Origin: Phoronis australis
Lineage: Eukaryota > Phoronida > Phoronidae
DNA: 62,000 nucleotides
Assembly (NCBI GenBank): GCA_002633005.1
Contig: NMRA01000198.1
Span: 422,268-484,267 of the forward strand
Direction: 5' to 3'
This document shows, in pieces, positions 25,501 through 37,500 of the stretch. How positions within the stretch are numbered: the first letter of the stretch is position 1; every line of letters starts with the position of its first letter. The notes below the pieces were generated by a model that saw nothing but the letters and a program-made list of their open reading frames with translations, was not told the origin of the DNA and searched no databases. A program made the position numbers and the translations under genes.

Positions 25501-28500
25501 CTGATGTCGACATCACAGTATAAGGCAAGTCAAGGAATCGAGCAATTTTCCACAAAGAAATCCAAATATGTTTGAAGAGTACTATACCTTTATAATTAAT
25601 TTTTAAACAGTTAGGACTAACATCAGTTGCATATCTTAATAGAAGTGGCTGCCATTTTTTGTTTACATCAAAGCCCAAAGGTCGCATTTCCATATAAGGG
25701 AAATGTGCTAAGTCTCTGTCCATGCTGTGAGGGAGAAAATCAATGATTTGATGAGCAGATGACAGGTCGTTCTTTATAAAATTTGAAACTAAAATAAAAT
25801 GTTTTGACATCAACAGAAAGTCAAAATCTTTACCAACAAACTGTAAAAATACCTGGCGAACAGATTGAATTCGAATTCAATGGCAGAGAACAACTTTGAA
25901 TCATGCAATTTAGTCTGTTTTTTGTGTTCCAGGGCTCTTTAAGGTGCAAACAATACATTGTCAAGATAAATTTAAAAAATCTTTCTTGGTTTTGTTATTC
26001 TTATGAAATCATGTATATTGGCATCATCCTGTACAGACGTCAATTAAAAAAGCCTGCCTCGCATCATTATTTACCTACTTATGTACACGGGTGTGCACAT
26101 TGTCGTCTTCCTAATCCACGCAATTTCTCAAAAACCCCTATTCATATTTTAGTTAAATTTGACACAGGTATGTTGGGCACTAGGGCATGCCACTTTTCAT
26201 TGTGAAATCTGCTAGGGTGCAGGGCTTTTCAATATTTTTTTGGAAGAGTGTTTACGCATGATACCTGGAGAACTGACAGACGTATTTTTATGAAACTTGT
26301 CACAAACCCGCCTGATGTCAATGTGCCGGCAACACTTGATTTTCAGGCAGAATGTATTAATGCAGCTCTCTTTAGTAGACATTTTGGTCTCAACAAGGGG
26401 ATTTTCCATATTTTTTTGGGAGAGGGCGTTTGCAAATTACATCTAGATAACCTATTAACCTATTTCAATGAAACTTGACACAAAGGTATGTGATGGCAAT
26501 GTGTTGGCAACAGTAAATTTATGTGTGGATTTGACTACTGCAGCATCCCCTTGTGGCCGTTTTGATCTCAACAAGGGGCTTTTCAGTATTTTGTGTAAGA
26601 TCATTTACGGATTGTATTTAGACAACCAATTCAATGAAACTGGACACAGAGGTATGTGCAAGCACCAGAGTTGAGTTTCAAAGATTTTGCAACTGCGTCG
26701 TCCCTAGTGGCCATTTTTTGATTTTCAGTATTTTTTGAATGACAACACTTTCTGGGTGATTTCTAAAGATTCAATTGATGGATTTTAATGAAGCTTGACA
26801 CAATGGTATGTGACAACAACACGCCGGAACCTGTAGATTTTCTGATGGACATCCACTGCAACACCCTCTAGTTTCTGTTGTGGTCTCGACGAGGGGCTTT
26901 TTCAGTATTTTCGGGAAGTGTGTTTCTGGATGATATCTAGGGAACTAATTGTCAGATTTCAGGGGAAACAATACACATATGTGACAAGATATGTGGCGGC
27001 ACCAGTTGATTTTTGAGCAAACTGGACTACTGCAGCACCCCCTAGAGACCATTTTATCCAGTTGTCCTCCAATCTGCTTGATACATGAGATTTGGAACAA
27101 GGTAGATCAGTAGGGTGGTGCATGCCCCTTTTGAATCTTCTCTGTCCACGGGGTGTGGCTTTTCAGTTGTTTTGGGGAAGAGTGTTATTTCAATGAAACT
27201 TGACTCAGTGATATGTGACAGCTATATGCCACCACCAGACAAGTTTGACTGATGCAGCAACCCATGAATGACCATTTGGGTCTTGACAAAGGGCTTTTTC
27301 AGCATTTTTTGGGAACAGCATTTCTGGATGATATGTAGAGAACCGATCAATAGAACGTATTTGATGGCAGAGCACCGATATCAGTTCATTTTCGGGCACA
27401 TTTGATTACTGCAGCTCCCCTAGTGGCTACTCTATTTTGGAGATCATGGCAGCTACCAGTTGTGAGGCGATTCCAACATGTGCTCTGCCCCCTTCTGTTA
27501 TTTTGTGTCTATCTTTACGTCTGCCAAACCTCATGATTGTTTTTTGTTCCATTTTTGTGGTTCTAGTTCTGGGTGTTTTATTTCTTATTGAAAATGTTGA
27601 AAATTGAATTTTTAAACCTTTGGTTTAATGTTAGTTTAAAAAAGTGACGTACCGACACTGTTTATCAATCATCATGTATCCACCACTTGTGGTCGGTCAA
27701 ATTGTCTCCTTGTACCTTGCATGAAGCTAATAATCACTCCTGATGTTTGTCATGCACTGTGGTAATATTGCTTTTCAGGTGTTTTGCCCAGAATGTTTAA
27801 GTGTCAGGCACTGTTCCTAAGTGGCATTAATAATGTCAACTCCTTTAAAACATGATGATACAAAGAATATTTACAATATCCTGTTGTCATATTCTTCTTT
27901 TTAGCGTCTACAACAAAGTGAAAGTCTGCCTTCCTTTTTGCAAGAGCTGAAAACGATAGCTGTGAGTAAGCATGTGTGGTCAATTTGACTTTAAATAGCT
28001 ATAAACATGCCTTCCATTGGTAAGTTAAAACCTTACTTCAGATGGCTTACTGTTATAACAATGGTCTCATGGTGTTGATGTCTGGGCTGTGAAAGAAATG
28101 ATGTTTCACTGTTCCTTGAGACCAGTCTCTCCAGCTTGGCTTGTCGTGCTGGGACATATTTTGTGCCAGGCATGGTCTTGAGCAATACTGAACCGTTGTT
28201 TTTTTTTCCAAGCCCTGGAACGACGTCTCATCTGAGTTGGAAACATTTTGAAATAAGTTTGATAGGTGATAATGGTCTGAAGGAAAAGTTAATTTCTTTG
28301 ATGCTTAAAGTAAATTAACATCTCCGAAACACTTCATTGAGAAAGCAATACACACGAGTTGTTATCTGAAAACCTTTTGCCTATTAATGTTTTTTTATGA
28401 TGTAAAGCTTACTTCATAAAGTTATTGTATAGAGAAAACTGTGAGGATTGACTTTGATAATAAACTAAACAATCTCCAGTACTCTTGTATTTATGTTCGA

Positions 28501-31500
28501 AATATGTCCCGAAAAAATAATAGGTGCGTCGCAAGCTCTGTTTCCAGAGATACACAGGAGACCGTGTATAGGCGATATAAGGTCATTTATTGTGACTGAT
28601 AAGGTACAGAAATATGAGTGTACAAATAACATAAAGATGAAATAATAATCTCTTGAAAGATGGGCAATAAAAAGCGCCACGAGAGATGTTGAAGACAGCT
28701 CATGCCCTTGAATTTCTCACACGTAATTAATGATAGAGCCAACCAGGCCAAGCTGTTTGCACAGAAGTCAACTATTGGATAACAACAATCAAATCACTAT
28801 TGTTGTCCTGCTGCCATTGTTAAACAATACTTTTGATGGTATGCATTCAAACCTGTATGAAACTGACAAGTTTTAAATCATTCCTCAAATAGATTTTGTT
28901 ATTTTGTTTGTATTAGACTCTGTCAGTAATCCAGATAGTGTGAGCAACATTTTTGCAATGGAAGACAACACTATTTAAACACTAAAACGCAAGAACGTCA
29001 AATATTTTAAGTACGACCTTTTTGCACAGTGTTGCATCGCCACGAGAAAACAAAGAATGGTCTATGACTTGTTTGAACATTTGGCAGTACCCCTGGTAGA
29101 AGTTGAATCTACCGTGGGTACCAGGGGATATATTGAATGAATCCCAATGTGTGAGATAATCTCTGTTGCTGTTTGAATTGACTGAGGATTCTCACCAAGA
29201 TATAGACTGAAGTCGGGCGATAAACTAAACCTTTCATTAATGGCAAGACATGACTTTAGTGTGGTCAGAGTGATATTATACAACAATGAAAGGAGACCAG
29301 TTTCCTATATTCGTTTAAAAGCAGTTCCTCAAGTGTCGATAAATGGAGAGGTCTGCAAGCATGTCTTTAGTTATTTTCCTAGAAATGCACAGACCTCAAG
29401 TGTTATTTTTATTTTTTATGTTATATTAACATTTAGTCATTTATCTGTTCACCCCTTTCATTATTATAAACACAGCATGTGTGCATGGAAGGAGGCGAAA
29501 GTCCTTCCTGTCAAGATACATTTCATTTATTATTTACTGATTTGTGAAAGCTTTAACATCTAAGGTGCCCAACATCAGACTGGCGTTACTATATTGTCTG
29601 GGTAATACGTTCATAGAAAAGAATAAAAGGTACATTTTGTGCATTCTTTGGGGCTAATTTTGAATTTAGGCGTAATGTCTGGTAATTCGTTGTTTAATAG
29701 ACAATTTGGGCACAGCTTAAGAAGCTCACTGTTTTTGATCGAATCATGTTATGTACAAATATCAACCATTTGATCGAATCATGTTATGTACAAATATCAG
29801 CCATTTGTTCGAATCATGTTATGTTCAAATATCAACCATTTGATCGAATCATGTTATGTACAAATATCAACCATTTTTCAGGAAAAAGCTGATCTGAACA
29901 CTAACAAGCCGGATGCTGCATCATCTAATCCAGAATTTTATGAGAACTTGATTAGAGATGCACAGTCCCTGGGTTGGAACAGGTTGAGTGAACTATTTAT
30001 GATTATAATGAGTGAACTATTTATGATTATAATGAGTGAACTATTTATGATTATAATGAGTGAAATATTTATGATTATAATGAGTGAACTATTTATGATT
30101 ATAATGAGTGAACTATTTATGATTATAATGAGGCTGTTTCTTCACTGAAAGTTTGAGTTTCATTCATTACAAAACTTATTTTCCCTTTTACTGAGTGGGT
30201 GTTTTTCATTGATGAAACCAAATTAGTAGGCGTGGCCATTAATCGCATCAGTCGTGTTAATGACATGTAATTGGCTACAACAACTTGGTCCATCTGAATG
30301 AAATTCTCCATCTATTGGGTTGTTGCTAACTGGAATCACAATAGAATAGAAAGTCAGAGGTGTCAGATCAAGAGATTGACAGATTACTGTTATCAAAAGA
30401 AACAGGTGGTTCTGTCATGAATGCTCCAAATCAGTAGTTACATTTACGTGAATCTATTTGATCTTACAGTTAATCACTACATGTGTCCACATGTCATCTG
30501 TTATCCACTGCTGTATCTCCTGGTCAACTTGATTGATTTTAATGAGGTGCAGCACATGTGTCTGTCTTAATTTGATGACATTTGAAGAGTTTTGAATCTA
30601 TCCGACTATCGCTCTTCCCCGAGTGGTAACTTTACTATTTTTGTGCGTTTGCCTCTGTACCTTTGGAGTTGACCTTGATGGATTTTCATGAAGTTTGGCA
30701 AATAGGTTTCTGTTGAGGACACAATGCTGCCTTCTCATTTTTGGACGGACTTGACTTATTGTTTGCTGCCTAATAGACATTTTTACGATACCAATAATAA
30801 ACGTGCCCAAGAAGAATACTGTTTGCAGTGCAGTCATGCGTGTATTTCAGTGCGTTATGTTTCTCTTGAATTTGACACGTTTTTTTGTTAAATTTTGCAA
30901 GTATTACGTAAAATTGTTGCCATCGCATATCCTGATATTTATTTGCTGTTATGGTCAGCCAAAGCAGCCATTTTGTTCTTTAATTTGTGTTATGCAAATA
31001 TGAAAATCCCAAACATTGCAGGATTGTCTGTGTCGTCATTGCAGTAAAGTATTCTTTAACGTTTCTTTAGGCACGCTGCGGCATTCTCTTGCTGCCAGTA
31101 CAACTTGTGTCCGTAAAATCATCAAAGATGTCCTAAATGTCATCTTTAACCACAGTCACGTTTTATGATTACACTTGGAAAAAAATTCACCAAGTGTGTA
31201 TGTTACTCCATCATAAATTTTTGTTCTTGATTTTCTCTTTGTTTGTATACAACAGGGCGTGTTTCTTGTCTGGTTGACAAAGAATTCACATACAACATGT
31301 GTCTGAAACTTTACTATCGATGAATGTTTTGTGAGTGGTCAGAAGTTTACCACGGCACAATATGAACATGTACTGAGAACAAGCAATAGATGAAATAGCC
31401 AGCAAGAGGTGGGGGGCATTGTAAAAAATAATTGCAGGCAGTCTCACTGGTACATGTTGTACCAGACGTGCGCAGGCCGCTCATGTGGGCCCATTGCACT

Positions 31501-34500
31501 GATCACTGTTTATGCTTTATTAATATATAGCTAAAACCGAGCTGAGGAGCTAGAAACCTGACGCAAGCTTTTAGAAGTGTGACCCAGTGGGACTTGAACC
31601 CACGACCTCGAGTAAAGAAAGCGGGCACTTATCACACTAAGACACACTGCCTCCTCTAGGGAACATTGGTAAAAGGAGCAAATTTCTTTTGAGTATCGTT
31701 TTAGGCAACAATTGATGTAAACTTGCCAATTAGGCCAAAAAGCATAGTTACTTTAGTTGGCTGATCTATGTTTTTTTGAAAATCAAGTCAGCGGTGCTGT
31801 ATTTTTTAGTTTCTCATTTTTTCAAAAAGGACATTCTTCCTTCTGTTAGACTACCAGGATTTTGCTTATCAAATCATTGTGTTGCAAATCTTGCTTGTGT
31901 CGTTTTTCAACAAAAAATGAGGTCTTTGGTAAAATTCATGTCAGCGGTAGTTTTTCTTTTTTTTTTCAGTTGGTTAGCACAGGTCTCGAAATGATTCGGG
32001 TTACAGACTAAAACCAATCAGGCCTTTTTGGCCTTATAGAAAGTTACCAAAACAATTCCTTACACTGTCTATAAATCTTATTGCATGAAAATCTTGTTTG
32101 AATCTGATAACCAGAACATATTCTGTGACAGTTATGCCACGAAATTTGAATGGGGGAGCTTTTCTTACTCCTCAAAAATGTTGTCAGTGGTCAGGAGGAA
32201 ACCCTTGACCACTCTTTACATGTCTGTGTTGATGTTTTATTTCCAGAATAATTCACATTGATGATTCATTTCGTGAGCTGCAAGTGTCTGTTGTTGATGA
32301 AGCGAAGAGGGAGCATGTTATGAAGATTAATTTACACAAAAATGTTAGTGAGCATTTTACAAAGATATGTCTAGCAGTAATTCAAATATTAGAAATCTCA
32401 CTAATTTCACTTGTCAGAACTTTGAACGCTGTGACTACCCATAATGTTTCAATGGTAGCTACTGTACACACCTTGGTGGTGTTTCTTTTTTCACTAAGAA
32501 GTGCCAAAAATAAAATTTCCGTGTCCAAAATTGAGGAGTTTTTCCGTATTTACAGTTCCATCACCCATAATTTGGTTTTGCCCTGTGTAAATGAAGTCCT
32601 GATGGAATAAAAATGTGATGGCTAACTTTTCTGTCATGGCAACTGATCAGTCGTGCTTATAATTGCAGCACCCCCTTGTGGCACCCAGATGTACCTGTGA
32701 CCTTCCGGCGGCATTTGACCCCCGCTGGAGTTCGGTATGAGCAGTTTGTTATCACGTCATAATTTTTATGCGCCAACATAAACTTTTGGGTGCATATTGC
32801 AGACATCTCTGGCTGCCGTCCGTCCAGGCGGCATCCGTCCAGCGTCCGTCCGGCGTCCAGCATCCGCTGCTCTATCTCCAAAACCAGTTGACGTAATGTT
32901 CATGAAATTTTGCACATGTGTTTATTTTATGGATAGGACGGCATGAGCGAAGTTTTGGACGGATCTGACTACCGGTGTGGCTCCTAGTGCCAATTTTAGC
33001 TTTTTACGTTTACCTCAGTATGTTCAAAGATCCTCAACATATTTTCACAAAATTTGGTTAAGCATTTATTAGTGAGACGACGGTTTTGGTTTTCGGATTC
33101 AACGTAGGTTGCGCCACCTAGTGGCCATTTTTACTGTTTTCGAGTCTGTTTTTTAGCGTCCACAGGCTACTGTTAATGAGGTGACGCTATCTTTTCATTT
33201 TCAGATGGATTAGACATAATTTGCGCCTCCTAGTGGCCACCTTTACTGTTTTTGAGTCTGTTTTTTGCCGTCCACCCCTCTATTAACCAAACCGCTTTCA
33301 GGATAATTGTGAAAATTGGCATGTATGTTTTTACTATGAAGTGGACGGGTGATGATGATTTTCTGATGACTTCGACTACTGTGGCACCTCCTAGTGGCAG
33401 TTTCATGTTTTTCGCCCATGGCTGTATCTCCTAAATTTAACAAGTGTGTGCATTTCAACGCTCCGCGTTGCTCTTGTACTATTTTCAAATCTGTTTTTGT
33501 TGTTGTGTCTTTGTGTCTGCCAAACTGTTCAGAGGATCATAGTGAAATAGAATCATACGTTGCTACTTACAAGCGCAGGGCTGACGTTCATTTCTGGATG
33601 TGTTCGACGACTGGTGTTCCCCAATGGCATTTTGTTGCATCTGCAGCTATACATCTTAAACCCTTGCAGAATCTTAGTGAAATTTGTCAAATGTATTCCC
33701 TTGAACTTGGCTACAGATGGATCCACTGTGCTGGTTGGGAAATGGGATGTAATGTGTAATATTCTAGCCAATGTTTTGTGCTCGGTTTCAATGTTAGGTT
33801 ATTCCAAGGCTTGTAATCACTTCTCACCTTCATCATGACTAATTAAGACTAAGCTATTGAACGGGGCAGTTTAAGTATTGGTGTTTTCTGAGCATGGATG
33901 TCTTCAATATTTTGTCATATGAGTTTGACTTGTATATTAAAAATGTGCCAGGTTTCACTGAATTTGTTTTTAGCATGAAAGCAGTATCTGTGATTTGTAC
34001 TACCAATTGGAACAAGAGGTGGCGCTGTATCAACGCTTCTGGGACATGATGGATGAAATAGACTGTAAGACATGGGTCGTGGAGCCAGAGAAACCTACTA
34101 GGAGTGCAATGCACAGACGAATTGCTTTAGGTATGATGTTATTCTGTACACCTTTTCTTGAGGTTTGATTTAGGCAGAACATGTCTTTATGTTTTATTGT
34201 TTCATTTTTGGTCATCGTAGTAGACTTGTTTTTTGTATTGTTGAGATTTTGATGTTGTGTTTTTGACATGTGCATAGTTATGAATATTAGTAATTACTTC
34301 AGTTATCACTTCCTGGTTTACTCTTTGACTTTTCTGTGAGGGCATTGTGACACTTATGAATGTATGAGAATGTTAAACTAATGCCGTATCAAATAGAAAA
34401 TTTATGGTTAAATTGTCTCTTACCTTTTACAAACGTTCACCTGCTGTATCATTGGACTGGTCCATTAATACTTTGTGTAGATTTGCATTCGGCCCTTTTG

Positions 34501-37500
34501 CACACGACACACTTGGACACGTCATTCCCAGTCTCACTATTGGTTTGTTTCTGTCATGTGCCATGAGTTTGGTCAGCTCCTGGCTCCTATAGGCTGATGA
34601 TTATCACGTGTCTTAGGTTTAACCTGTGTTCTCAGTAATCATACATTTCCTGTCATTCCTTTGCTCTAGCAGCACTTATGTTCGAGTTTATCTCTACATT
34701 TTTCCCACCTACTGCAACCTTCTCTTTCAGTGGTTCCTCTTATCTGAGTGATGTGCTTTTTATTGCTCATCTCTACAGAGAATATCATTTTATTTTTATT
34801 TATTATTTTACACTCATATTTCTGTACCGTTATCAGTGATAATGAATGATCTTTATTTCGCCTTCGTTCGAGTTAATGCCCATGCTCACTTAACCAGCCG
34901 TCCCCAACTTTTGGTGGATTTGCTTGGTTAAGCGCCTGTATAATTGAGTTCATTGAGTTCAGATTTGTTTATCAACGGCTTTATTTATTTACATCAGTCT
35001 GTGAATAATTAGGTTTGTGTTATAATGACTTTAAAGACGTAATAAGTATGGGGTAAAATTCAGCAATTTGAGTAAAGGTAATTGCAGCTATAATTAGTGT
35101 TCCCATTTTTCGAAGGTTACCTGCTGTTAGGCCACAATTTGTTTTTTGAGGACAGGTGTAAATCACAGGCTATGCTAAGAATACAGCATAAAATATCTTT
35201 ACCTTTCTATCAAAATAAGATTCCACTTGTATGCCATCCCAAAGTCAAGTTAGTTTCACCTATTTTTGATCCCAATAGTGATCAGCATACCTGTTGATTA
35301 ATTCCCTACTTAAACTGCTTTCAACACTTCAGGATGAGTGATTTGATACTGACAACTTATTTAGGCAATTAACATGCATATCCTAAAATGTGTTCTGAAA
35401 ATAAATTTAATTCTATATTACAGGAACTGGTTCGTCGTTACAGATCGAAGTGAACCCACTCAATCCGACCTTATTTCCTGAATGCAGATTTTTGGGTCCT
35501 GATCATGGTATGCACGAATAATTGAATCAAAACGCTCTTAAGATCGATATCAATTAACATTTTCAAAGTTTTGTAAACTGGGAAAAGAGGTTAATGATTA
35601 TGTACATTGCGTATTGGTTTGAAATTTTCTGAAAATGTTGGAAATCACCTTTACAAAGAGTTAAGTTTCTATTTTTGGAAGTACTCTTTTTCTTTAGGGA
35701 GAGGTCCAATAAAACGGGTTGCTTTGCACATTGTTGAAAATGTCAATAACTGTGGTTGATCCCTTGCTCGACAACATCTAGTCAATAGTCACAAACACAG
35801 ACGCATGTAAGTCTTTAAAGGGTTACTGCACTCAAGCCGTAATGTGGATATTGATCAAGAAATTATCTCCCCTAATTACTTAATTGCTACCTAATGAATA
35901 CATTAACTCACATTAACTTGTATGAGAAAGTCAAGCACATTTTTGCTTCCACGTGTGGGAATTGGCCGAAAATTTTGCACAAAAATAATGCGGCTACGTA
36001 ATGAAAACTTTATGAAAATTGGAAAATTTGTGAAAAGATTGATGGAATTAATTTTTTTGTGATTTTCGTCGTTTTGGTATGTGGAGCTGTATTAAGGTAC
36101 TTTGTACGCAGCAATTTTTGAAGGAAAACGGAGCGCAAATAATATCTGAAATATCAAACAAGTACTGAGACTTCCACTTGTGGTGATGGTGAAAATCCCT
36201 CTGAGGGCAATTTAATGTGTAAAACGCTTCTCAGTCATGAGTTAAGATTGGAATCTGGCTATGGGAGTGTCTTCTTGTAAAATTGCAGTCACGCGTTGTC
36301 ATCTAGTCTAGCGTAGCGCCACATCGATTTTGCCATTATATGTTGAGTTGGCATTTCCAGTTTGACACAGTTATACATAGGAGATTTTGAATTATCTATT
36401 ATCATGAAAAATATAGTTGACAGTAAATGATGTCAAACCTGAAAGTGCAAGTATTTGTGATGATTATTTTTTTTCAATATTTCAGTCATCCAGCCACTGC
36501 AAGAGTTGATGAGTAAAAACGCACATAAATGGTATGTGCAAGATATTCCATGTTTAATACGGGATTTGTTAGCGTCTAATTTCATGATTGTTATCTCACT
36601 GCATTTGCTGTGAAAATTTTGTGAAAATGACAACTTTAGTTATTTGTTATTATAAATTATGTAATATGTTCACCAAGTTATTGTTAAGGTTTTAAATGAA
36701 TTTCAATACAAAAGTCTAACATGATGTAAATACAAGTCTTGACATGATGTAAAGGTAAATAAATTTTGATCACTAATTAAATTTGCGTTTCATACATTTT
36801 ACTACACTTATCATGTGTTCTTTCACTAATGGTTTTTTATTTAATTTACATTTTAAAAATTCATACCCGCAAAAAATGTCTTGTTCGTTTCATCAGTGCC
36901 TGTTTACGGAGGCAATAATTGATACAATCTTGTGCTGTTACGAGAAGAACGTTATTGATTTATTTCAATACGTTTTGTCAACATGAGAGCATGGTGTTTA
37001 TTATTCAATGCATTAGTTTTATACATGAGAGTATGCATAACCCTTCAGCATGCCTGAGAATGTCTTGCAGGGAATTTTGTTAATGAAGAAAACAATTGAT
37101 CTTTTCAGGAACACCACTAGCTCTGTGTTGACAAACCTGAGGCTGGTTCTAGACACAGAATTTCCATCCCCAAGTAGTACTAGCAAAGAGGTGATTCTTT
37201 TTATTGGTGTTAAGATTGATTAATTTTATTATGATTGCATGATAAGTTTGCTAGTTCCATTCAATGCTCATGTCTGTCAGAAATATTGTTGATGATTACT
37301 GCTTTCTTATCTTTGAATGTTTTCGTAAGTAGCTTAGTTTTCGGCCACGATATTTAAAACCTTTGCCGTAGCTGTTCCAGTTTTATTTATATTTATATTT
37401 ATATGCACTAACTGCGAAGCGATACCGAAGCTAGTTTACAGTGAAACAACTCGTGTAGATGAGATAAAAAGTCATATATATTATGACAAACTAAACTACT

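Noticed and set aside
25412-25813. 133-codon ORF on the minus strand inside FANCL intron 2
   Set aside because: No recognisable domain, no splice context, lies in AT-rich intron beside repeats; length is within chance for 62 kb.
29786-30148. 120-codon plus-strand ORF with repeated SELFMIIM units
   Set aside because: It is FANCL exon 4 read through both flanking minisatellites; exon 5 at 32247 gives the conserved continuation.
33660-33755. Alternative candidate for the missing FANCL exon
   Set aside because: Open frames here lack the YP...P...D.P..F...W pattern and a good acceptor; 32669-32734 fits on all counts.
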